Source: Nymphalis io
Taxonomy: Eukaryota; Arthropoda; Insecta; Lepidoptera; Nymphalidae
Direction: 5' to 3'
Length of the DNA stretch: 64,000 nucleotides
Assembly (NCBI RefSeq): GCF_905147045.1
Contig: NC_065895.1
Span: 11,661,001 to 11,725,000, forward strand
This document shows, in pieces, positions 25,401-37,400 of the stretch; position 1 is the first letter of the stretch; each line of letters begins with the position of its first letter. The notes beneath the pieces were generated by a model. It saw only the letters and a program-made list of their open reading frames with translations. It did no database searches and was not told where the DNA came from. The translations under genes were made by a program, and so were the position numbers.

Positions 25401-28400
25401 ATATTTGAAATTTATTAGATAATATAAAATCTACACGGCCGTAGTTAATCTTTCAAGGCGACCCCAAGGCAGAATAAGCGGCGAGCACCCGTAATTTTCT
25501 GTTCAAATCAAGTATCGTAAGGTTTACACTTTGTATGCAAATGTCCGCGATGCACCGGATGGCTGGACCTACGTCACTACCGCATATGTATAAGCGTAAA
25601 CAATCACAGTCGCCTTCATGGCTACTTTACGTAAAAGCTGTTCAATTCTGAAAAACGATAAGTGTTATGTACTAGACAATAGCGATACGTTTCCAAAAAA
25701 TATCGCTATAATTATATTAAAATCAACCTAACAAACACTAAATAGTTTGCGTGGTTAACTAATGTCTGTATAATATATATGTATATTATAATTATGATGT
25801 ATATAGAAGACAACTCTTATCAAACTATTACATAAACACTAAACGGTGTCAAAAAGTAATCCGTTTGCGAACCGTAATAAAAATCTCTATATTATTTTTA
25901 GTGTGAGAAGATGTTAAAATGTCCCACTACTGGGCTAAGGCCTCCTCTCCATATTAGAGGAGATGGCTTGGTGCCACCACGGTGCGACGCCGCTCCATTG
26001 CGGGCTTGTGGACACGCATGGCAGATTTTCATCAACCACGTGCAGGTTTTTTCACGATGTTCTCATTTACCGCCGAGCACGAGATGAATTATAAACGGAA
26101 ATTAAGCACGTGAAAATTGAGTGGTGTTTGCTCGGATTTGAACATGGAATCGTCGATTAAGATTCACATCTTCTTAGTAAAATAGATTTAGATTAAATTA
26201 AATTAGTTGATATTATATTAATTTTTTTAATGTATAGTAATTATTCGGATTCATTTCCATCCACCAAGATAAGCCAACTGCACAGGAGACTATACTACAC
26301 AACTGTGCTCAGACACAAGTACATTCTTTATTACCCCACTCTCGAAAGCCAGACGACCGGAGCGAGTTCAAGCACAGGGCTTACGGCTTTATTGTTTTCC
26401 AAGACAAGTGTAACACTGTCTTAGATTAAAATTTTGGATTGGTAATAAATATTTATGATAATATAAAAAGGCTTATTCGCACTTTTCGCCCATCCTGGAT
26501 TAGATTGCGGTTTGATCCCAGCCCTTGGGGTCTCATAAGCTAGCCCCACGAGACAATCGATACCGAAAGTTTTAAAGATTTCTCATTTTAGGAAAAAACA
26601 TCTAAGCTAAGCTACTCGAGATCGCTAACCTGCACTTGGGGTCTTGAACTTGAGTAAAGGTGACGAACGCTACTGACATTTACAGACTATACAAACGTGT
26701 TTATGCCTTCTCATTGATAAATAATTTAATAGTATACACTTATTCAATGAATCAAAGAACTTTCACCTTACTTTCTATTGCTTTACAGATTTTTTAATAA
26801 ACATAAATTTGCACCCATAAAAAGTATTAAGCAATAGACAAAAAAAAAAACACATAACAAAATAAAGTGTAATAAAAACTGAGCAACTTTTCAACTTGTA
26901 TGATACAAAATTTAATAAAAGTGTAAATTGGGCGTAATATTTAACTTTTAAATAACACAAGTAGAAAAGTAAGACACAAAAGTGTGGCGCCCGCGCCGAA
27001 GCCGCTGGTACTCGCCAGCCAGCTCGATGCTGGACAGCGACGAGGAATCGCCTTTCACTGTCATATCACTGCCAGTTTACACACCAGAGCCTCCTGTGAG
27101 TATACTGACTAGTTGATTTTATTAACCCACAAGAAATTTATCAACTTTGTTAGAATTTTCATAATTATCTTTTCTTCGCTGAATATACTACAGCATGTAA
27201 TATTTCCATTGCTGAGCGAAGGTCTCATCTCCTGTTAACAGCAAGGTTGTATTTGCGATTAACCTTGGATTTATGCCTAGACCTATAGGGCACCAGGATA
27301 GGGATCACGACAGCCGAGGGGCCCCATCCAACAAAAAATAATATAATTTTACTCTAACCGCTTCGGAAAGGGGAATGGCGGTCTTGGATCTCGTAGTCCA
27401 TGGCTAATTGCGATACTGGAAAGAGTAGAACTGCACATTTTTTTTAATACCAAAACAAAAACACACAACATTCATTTTTCATTAGAAAATTGAAGTTATA
27501 TTCAGACTAATTGCTGTGGTTTAGGTACTGTCTGAAGAAGTATATATTTTCATTTAAATGATTTAATTAGCAATTAAGCATTGATTTTAATACTTAAAGC
27601 ACGAAAGGAAATAAATGTAGTACTTATTAAATATCTACATACAAAATACACATCGATTATTTTATGTATATCGATGCTGTTAGTGTAAATACACACACTG
27701 TATGTTAATTATACAAAAAAGATTATTTCTTTATGTTAATATTCATATTATCATATTTTCAATACTAGATAATTCAATAAATAAACAGAAATACAGTAAC
27801 ATAAGACTACGACCCCTTTGGGTAATAATTATAGTAATTAATGACACAAACATTTAAATCTAGAAAAAAAACCTTTGTCAAAAATTTATAATATATTTAC
27901 TACAAACATTATTAATGTATTTATTTATCTGCTTTAGTTTAGAGGTAGAAAAATATTATAATTTTTTAAAAACATTATTATACTTAAAGCGTCTACAACT
28001 CAATAATTTACCACCTAAAACAAAATCTTCATCGCTTGATTACAAAAGTAATTAGCGAATATTTTACATGCTTGTTTTATTTTATCATAATATAACATTT
28101 CTTTATACATATTCAAATACTTGCGTGTGTTGTGTTGACTCTCAATTATAATATATATGCTTTCGTAATAAAGTTTTCTGAGAAATATAAATAAACAAAT
28201 ATTTATTTTATCAAGAGAAAAATACGTACATACGGTCAAATTAACGTTTTTCTTAACGCTCGCTTATAGGTTTGCCTTACGTCACTATTAAGAATAAAGA
28301 AATCATTACAAAAAGACACATCAAAAACATTTTCATTTGTATCAAGCCCACAAAACACCGCAGCGCGCGGTTCGCTTGCTATGCAGCAATTTCTGACATG

Positions 28401-31400
28401 ACCTCGTCCGCGACAAATTTTCTCTTCATTTACACGTGAATAAGTCGAACATCAACATTTCACAAGAAACTTACCTAAATCTTAGTGAATTCGAAGGGCT
28501 CCGAAGGCCACAGTGACTGTATGCTCTAATTACACGCATACGACGATAAGAGGTGTCCTTGGCGAACGGTCAGTACCATCGGCCAAGGACGTCAGCATAA
28601 TTTGACCGTTATCGTGGCGGTTTTGTTTACCATCGTCAGTGGTTACTCGTCAGTTGCTCAAGTCGGTCGAATTTTGCAAAATATCGCGAATAAGAATTCG
28701 GTACTACGCTAAAAGCGCAGTCAATTTGCATATCACAGATAATATGGTAAGTTATATTTGTTTAAAAACTATCATATACATACAAATAATATGATTAATA
28801 TTTTTTTTAAAGTATCAAAGCTTCATATCGATGTAAATGAGTAAAGAAACATTAAAAAGTTCCTATGAAATGAATGCAAAACAACATTAATCATACAATG
28901 TTTTCCTTATAAATTCTTTCTTTACCGACGCAGGTAACTCAACATTTATTTCACGCTAGTAATGTAATACTTCGCATGAAATCGGCCATCATAAGTAAAC
29001 TAGGTTAAAAGCCGTGATATTTACAAGAAATAACAAAAAATATTCACCGTCTTCGACTAGGTGGAAGCGAAATTCTTCGTGTAATACCCATAAAATTGTT
29101 GAATGAGTCCGTAAAGCGATTTAGCATGCCTAACAAAATTGAAAACCTTATTCGTATAAATCAAGAAATTGCGCCTTAAATATTTGACTTGTAATTGTCT
29201 TTATTATAATTTCAAATAATAAATTTGTTCATCAAAATCAAATCAGATAAAAAATATTTATTATTCCTTATTAACTATTCAAAAGAAAATGAACAATATT
29301 GTTTTGTCTTTAGTTATATTTGATAGATCATTCGCGTTTAGCAAAATTTACAATTAAGCCACGTATTGCTTACACGGTCAGTATATACGAAATTGTGTCA
29401 GGGGCGCTTCGTTCTGGCCTGTGTGATTATATATTAAATATAGAGAATAATAATTTAGATTCTATCAAGTGATTTTATCACAAAATTAAAAACAGAATAC
29501 AATAATAATTGTAATGATTTGTAATTTATGTGCTTTAAAAATGCTCTCTTAATATCCAATCTTTTTAAAAAACAGTAATTTTTATATTATTAATAATTTA
29601 CTAATGACTACTTTATTTAAAACCCTTTGCAACTAATGAATCCATATTTTACCATTGATGACCTAAGTGATTTATATATAGTTTATATACAATTGCGTTA
29701 TGTATGCAGGCTGCTAGTTACGGCAAGAAAAACGGTATGTGGTACGGCGGGACGGCGACCGGGACGAGCGGGTGGTCCCGCGCTGGCACACGCAAGCAAT
29801 CCGTCGCTGAATCTGACGCTCCTCCGCCTGGCGGTGGCAAGTCTACTAGCGGAAGAGTAATTAGGATCATAAACAACATGGATCATTCTATTCAGGTAAA
29901 ATTAATAGTTTTATAGAAAAAAATCAAAAAACAATTTTAAGAGATTTTAATTAATTTGAAACTAATAATTTCAGTTTAATTAAACTAACTCTTAACCAAT
30001 CGTTAAATTTTATCTAAATTTTCCTTTCACATTAAAAAAAAGTAGTTTGACGGCCTTAGAGATATTATCATAAAGCTAATGATTTCAATTTAATAAAGAT
30101 GTATTCATATGTTTAAAAACAAAACGTTCACGACATACGTACAAACTCTATATACACACACATGCACACAAAGATCCTCAAACTGTGGACATTTTTTCGT
30201 AAAAAATTGGCATTCCAAAGATCAAGTTTTAATTATTACCAAATAAAAAGTTAGATTAAAAAATGTTTTGTCAATGCATAGCATGATAACTTGCCACTTG
30301 TTTATATAAATTACATCGGGAATGATTCAAAAAGATATTTTTTTTGTATTTGTAACAATGTATGCATATCATTTGTAAATTTTCATTGTACGTTATTTAA
30401 TAAACAGTTCATTTGAATAAGCTACTCGTTTACTTCGTAAAATTTTATTAGCAATTCAAAGGATACTTTATCGCCTGACACGTTAAATCGTATAGTTGCA
30501 CGAAACAATTAAATTTGAATTTCACTTTTATTCATTTAATCCACATTGTTATCAGTAGTCCACCAAGCGCCACTATAACCGTGGCTACAGAATCGTTTAC
30601 TTAGAATTTCGTGTGTGCTTTAATAAGACGTTTCCAATGGTCCTTGAGTTTTTAAAACTAGCGTGGCTTTTTTCTTGGCATTATAGTAAGCTATTATTAC
30701 GACTTCGTTCCGCAAAGAAACAATTTCATATGAATTGTTGGTGTAATAATAATTTAATTACATTTTATTTTAGTGTCGTGTTTTGCTCAATCTACGCACG
30801 ACACAACCATTTGAAGAAGTTTTAGAAGATTTAGGGCAAGTTTTGAAAATGAGCGGAGCAAAACGAATGTATACAATTAGTGGACAAGAGGTAATAAAAC
30901 AGCGTTTGCGCAGTCCAATTGCTCTTACCATAAAAGTTTTATTCTGATATATTATCGATGACTTAACAATATTTAGAATAGATTAATTTTATACAGTAGG
31001 GCCTAGCCTAGATTTAGCCCACCCATCAATTGTGCTTATACAGCGTTTATAGACTGTGCTGTGCTACAAGCACAATTGGTGTTTTCAAAAATATTGCAAC
31101 GATAAATTATTTTATTTTTGTTATTTTTTATTAACCAGGTTCGAAGTTTTTCTCAGCTACGCAATGAATTCGCCGACGTAGAGACATTTTATTTAGGTAC
31201 CGCAATGGTACCACCGGCTCTAAGTCCAGGAATAAGTGCTCCCCTGCCAATAGAATCGCCGATACGAAGGTATTCTCTCTATATTTATTGAAAATAAATT
31301 TACAAATAGACTATGAGTAAGTAAATAATAAACCAAACCAAATTCATTGAGTTCTATCAAATGTCTTCATTGAGTTCTGTCAAATCTTTAAGAGATTATA

Positions 31401-34400
31401 GTCATTTATATTATTGTCGTATTTTGTTTTTACCATAGATCACGTTCAAGAGGGAATGTAGCAGCGCTGCCAGTGTCAGAGGACACGCGAGGGCGGCGAG
31501 CGAGGAGCAAAAGTCGTCCAAGAGTCCTTTATGCGCCAGAGGGAGAAATTATCCGCAACTCAGGTATTTGTTTTCATATTACATTGCGATTCAAAGGGAA
31601 AATGCTGCTAGCATTCTTTCCAACATTTCGCGCGGTCACGATTTGTACAGTAACTATTTTTAATTTTTATTTGTATTTATTTAGAATTTAATGTAAATTA
31701 TAACATAAAATATATAAATATTCTAACAAGATTAAAAAAGTATTTACAATCAGATAAAAATATACTATTAAATATGTTTGTTTATATAATGTAAAATTAC
31801 TCCTTCAGATTACACACTTCTAGAAGTATTGAAAGAAGAACCAATCAGGGTGACGATTCGTGGATTGCGACGAACTTTCTATCCGCCTATCCATCACGCG
31901 CCGATCGACAATACGCCACCGGAAAAGAAAATGCAACTCGATTGGGTGTAAGTATAATGTATTATTAAATATATGTATTAGTAAGCGTAGCCTTAGTATG
32001 GTGGTATTATATTCCCACGCGGTCTAAAACTAAATCAACTAGCAAATAACGAGAAATGTATGTCTTGAATAAAAAAACGGAATATAACAAAACACAAATG
32101 AATTTTGTAGTGAAATAGTTTATTCAAATAACGGAATACACAAAAAAGACAGATAGATATTATGTTTGTCTAACGTGGCGTTACTTACCATGAATATTAT
32201 TTCTAATATAATTCTATCGTCTAGACGGGTGACGTTCTATTTATTATCATAACATTTATTTGATTTCAAAGTTATACACATGTTTTTTTCTTTAATGTAT
32301 AATTGCGCTTGATAAATTTTTAAGTTATATTTATAACGCAAAATTAATCCAATATAAAATGCTATTTTAGTGTCAAAACAATTATCAATATATAAATAAA
32401 TACTCCCTCTTGCTACCTGTGTCTAGATGGACGGGCCTGACACTGCATTTATCATATAATAAAATAAATTATACTTTATCTTTTATCTTTCGATGATCTT
32501 TCCTTTGACAAACAATAAATAAAAAACACAAAGTATAAACAAAGTCCGTACTGAAACTATAAGTAAGGGGTTTTTTTTGTATGAATCAGGTTAGTAGAAT
32601 TTCTGAAAAACAAACAACTTAAAATTAAAATAGTATTTATTTAATTTAAATGACCAGAATAAACTAAGTCGATCACAAAGAAACTAATTATTCGTAATAG
32701 GTACGGCTACCGTGGGGCAGATTCTCGACGCAATTTATGGGTCTTACCGACCGGAGAGCTATTGTACTACGTCGCTGCGGTCGCAGTTATGTACGACCGA
32801 GACGAAGAATCTCAGAGACATTACATTGGACATACTGAAGATATACAATGGTAAGGACTATAGATAATTTGGAACGCAATTCTAAATAGCCAATGGGCTT
32901 TCGTAAAATGATCATAACAAAGACGAAGTAATATATTTTAAAATATCTAAATAACCACGTTATCGTTAAATACACAATCGTTTTCATAGCAATTGTATAA
33001 CTGTTGATAATGATTAATTGTAATAGTTATTAAAAATCGAAATGTTCGTTCTTATAGTACAAAACATATGTACCAAATTAACAAAAGGTTACATTACAAT
33101 CCAAGAGAGACAAATATATACTAATATTATAAAAGCGAAACTAACACCGTTTGTATGATACACTTCCATGGCTAGAACACTGAACCGATTTTGATGAAAT
33201 TTGATATGAAGCAAGCTTAAAACACAAAAAAGTACATTGCTACTGTTTTATAACTACACCTCCCCACAACACCAACATCTCCCCCCGACACCAACATCTC
33301 GACCCTTGCCTAACATGCAGACAAAGCCGCGACGAATACTAGTTATTAATAAAACGAAGATTGTTTTTAAAAAGTTTTTGTTCGTTTTTAACATCTTGGC
33401 TTTCTTGTTGTCATTCAAGTCATTTATGTTTTTCTAATATGATTATAAATATTAAAATATTACAATAGTATGGAACTCCATCCGTCGCGGGAGTTAGTAG
33501 CAAGTGGGCAGCGCGCAGGTCGCGGTCGGCGTGCTCAAGCGCATGTGCGTATCTGGAGCACGGACACGCTGCAGACGTTGCACGTGTTCGGGATGGCGGA
33601 GTTTGAGGCTGGCGTGTCAGCTGTGGCATTCTCACAATTGGTGAGTTACTATTGTAGTGCAGCTTATAAATTTTATAGTTTTGATGTTTATTAATATTAA
33701 AGCAATTTTTATATTTTATAAATGCCTATATACTAAAATAATGACTAAAATTGAAAAATAACCGAGTATAGTATATATTCATTAATTTTTTTTTAAATAT
33801 TTTAGTTAAGGAGTTTGTGTTCCTCTTAATTGTTTTAGATACTGTTTATACTTGAATAGAACGAAACAAAATAAAAAATAGTCTATCTGAGTACAAATAA
33901 AGCGGCTTTTTAAGAATACAAATGACAATAATCTATCATTATATAGGTTCGTTAACGTCATTAATTATTTTCAGAACGGTGGTAGCTACGTTTTAGCTGT
34001 AGACGCTGGCCGTGAAAGTATTTTATCAGTTTGGCAGTGGCAATGGGGACATTTACTTGGCAAAGTTGCGGTAAGTTCGTTTACGTGAAATGCTTGAAAT
34101 ATAAAACAACTTATTATTATCGAGTTGTGGAAACTTTTTTTGTTGCGTGTGTAATTAAATGAAAATTAATCGGGTTATTAATAATGAATGATTTTTATTT
34201 CAAGTGTAAATCTAGGTTAAGTTATTCAAAATAAAAGCGTTACATTTACTTTTTCGCTGTCTACAAATAAAAATCTAACACAGGTTCGAGGATTCGGCAG
34301 GATTTTTTTATTTCATATATTATAATTATAAGTTTCATAATTATTGTTCTTATTGGAAGCGATCGTTCCACTGACGTGACAACATATAAAAAGTAATTGC

Positions 34401-37400
34401 TTTCGAAAATGATATATCTTCGTGTTTCCGTAATATAGCGTGACGAAATACTGAGTCTCAGTAAAAATTGGCTTATTTAGGTTTCCTATTAAATTTATAT
34501 GCCTCATATTCTCCATTTCCTGCATTATATTTAGCCATGACTACAGTAGATCTTACATGCCCGGCGTTTACCGCCTGGCAATGCGAACGGGCTAAAATCC
34601 GAATATAATGTATGTAGTCGATAACATATATATATGGATAGGGTAATAACAACTTAAGACATAACTTTAATTATTTTTTTACTGAAACTATGTACAGTCA
34701 TTTATTTAGATTTAAAATTTAATAAACGTATTTTACATACGTAGTTAGCTTATAACCATCATCAAAATGTTATAAGCAAAGATATTAATGTTTTAAAGTA
34801 ACGCGGAATAATAATATAATTTTACTGCGAAAACAAAAACACATTATAGTTTTATAGCCTTTTCACATTACTCATTATACATAAGTGGCAGAGTTCAGTA
34901 TACCTATAAAAGACACGCCCACTACGTCGGTCGCTACAAAGCCGCTACGTGAAGTAGGGGGCTACATGAGCACTACGAAAACGTCTTTTTTAAATTCAAT
35001 TTCAGCTTTTATGTTTATGCGTGTATAATTCAAATTCGATTAACAGATAAAAGATCAGAGTTTACATAGAATCATTGCTTAGCAACCGTAGACAATGATT
35101 GAAATTAAGATTAACCCAAACATTTTATAGGTATTTAAACCAATAAAATCCTACTTTCAGTATAAAGTATTGTGTTTTTTTAACATCGTAATTTATGAGA
35201 TTTAATATAATATAAATAAATAATAAAAAAAACAAAGATATAGAGTAATAGTGCAAAAAGTTTCATCAAAAATATTACACCCCGTCTTATGCCTCTACTG
35301 GTGGCAGGAGGGCTGGTTTATTTTTCGCCCAGAGAATCGAAAAGGGGAAATGCTGCTAACTTTCTTGTTACCATTTCACGTGGTCACGATTTGTACAGTA
35401 ACTATTTTTAATTTTTATTTGTATTTATTTAAGACTTTAATGTAAATATGTAAATTAAAAATAAATAAAGATATTAAGGTGAAGTTTTGTCAGTAATACA
35501 TTTTTTTAAATACTAGGGTAGAAGTATTTTCACTAATTTAAAAAAGAATTTTACGCCAAAGACTTCAAATTTTTTTTTTTTTTATATTTTTTATTTATTT
35601 TTATATTTTAAGATATTAAGTAAAGTTGACTGGTGGTTGGGCTTTGTGCAAGCTCGTCTGCCAGCCAGTGTAATTACAGGCACAAGGGACATAAAATCTT
35701 AGTTCCCAAGGTTGGTGGCGCATTGGGAATGTAAACGTTGGTTAACATGTCTTACAATACCAATGTCTATGGGCGCTATTGACCACTTACCATCACGTGG
35801 TCCATACGCTCGACCGCCTACCTATTCTATATAAAAAAAAAACGTATATTGTAAATAAATTTTAAGATTCAATCGAAATTCTTTGCTTAATTATGTTTTT
35901 ATTTTAGACACTACAAGAGGAACTGACTGGAGCCGCTTTTCATCCTCTCGATGACAATTTACTGATTACACACGGCAAAGGACACTTAGCGTTTTGGAAC
36001 AGGCGAAAAGATGGATTTTTTGAACGAACGGACATTATAAAACCGGTATGCGCAAATTATCAAATTTAAAGCCTAATTTTAGAACTTAAAAATAAAAATT
36101 CCAAGCACGATTACTAAAAAAGTGATGTGTGTTTTAATTAATATCGATTTTAATTTACCGATTTATTTTTCTTAGCCTGCTCGCACACAAGTTACGGCTT
36201 TACAGTTCGAACAAGACGGTGATGTAGTGACCGCTGACAGTGACGGATTTATAACTATTTATAGCGTTGATAGTGATGGAGCTTATTTCGTTCGGATGGA
36301 GTTTGAGGTAAAAACCATCTTAAAATCATTGATTTGTGATCACTTATTACAATTAATATTTATAAGCAATATACTTCTTTTTAGGCACATATAAAAGGCA
36401 TTAGTTCGTTAGTAATGCTATCAGAAGGTACTTTAATTTCGGGCGGGGAAAAGGACAGAAAAATTGCGGCTTGGGATTCCTTGCAAAATTATAAAAGGAT
36501 AACGGAAACAAAGGTAATTGTCTAACTTAAAACAATCTTTTAAGTTATCTGCAAAAATATTATTTTAAGTAAATGTAAAATAAACTGGTACTATTTTGAT
36601 GCAGTTTCATCTCTCAAGTTCACAACAAAAACTGATTGATATTATTTCAGTTACCTGAATCAGCTGGTGGAATTCGCAGTATTTACCCACAAAGACCTGG
36701 AAGAAACGACGGTAATTTGTACATAGGTACAACTAAGAACAATATAATGGAAGGTTCTTTACAGCGACGATTCAACCAAGTATGTATTAAAATTAAAATG
36801 GATATAAAATAATTTTCAGCCTTCATTTCAATACTAAGCCAAAATAAATTATCATAATTTCGTAGGTAATATTTGGGCACCATAAGCATCTAATGGGAGT
36901 AGCTGTTCATCCTGATGATGAAATGTTTGCAACTGCTGGTCATGACAAAAACATCGCTCTTTGGAAAGGCCACAAATTGATATTTGCTACACAGGTAAGT
37001 AACATAACAACTACATTAAATTTTAGCGCTTCCGATAAAGCCCTTAAAGAGGCCAGTGCTGGTGCTGGGCCTTATCTACTTGTAAGAAAAAGGGCAAATG
37101 AGGCATAATAGACAGATTTCCTCAAGATGTATTTCTTCGCAGCCGTGTACAAGATAAATTATAAACACAAAGTACGGACGGGAAAACTTAGCTTTATTTG
37201 GTATATTTGGTCTTTCTACTCCTAATCAGTTATCAGCTAATGGTTTAAAATAATCAACAAGTTAATTTTTATCCCAGATTTCCAGAATATTTTCGAAAGA
37301 AAATTGCTGGCATAGTTAGTAGTCATGTCTTATTTTTCTTATGTTATTTTCGATCAGGTCGGATATGAATGCGTATCCTTAGCGTGGCATTCTGGAGGTG

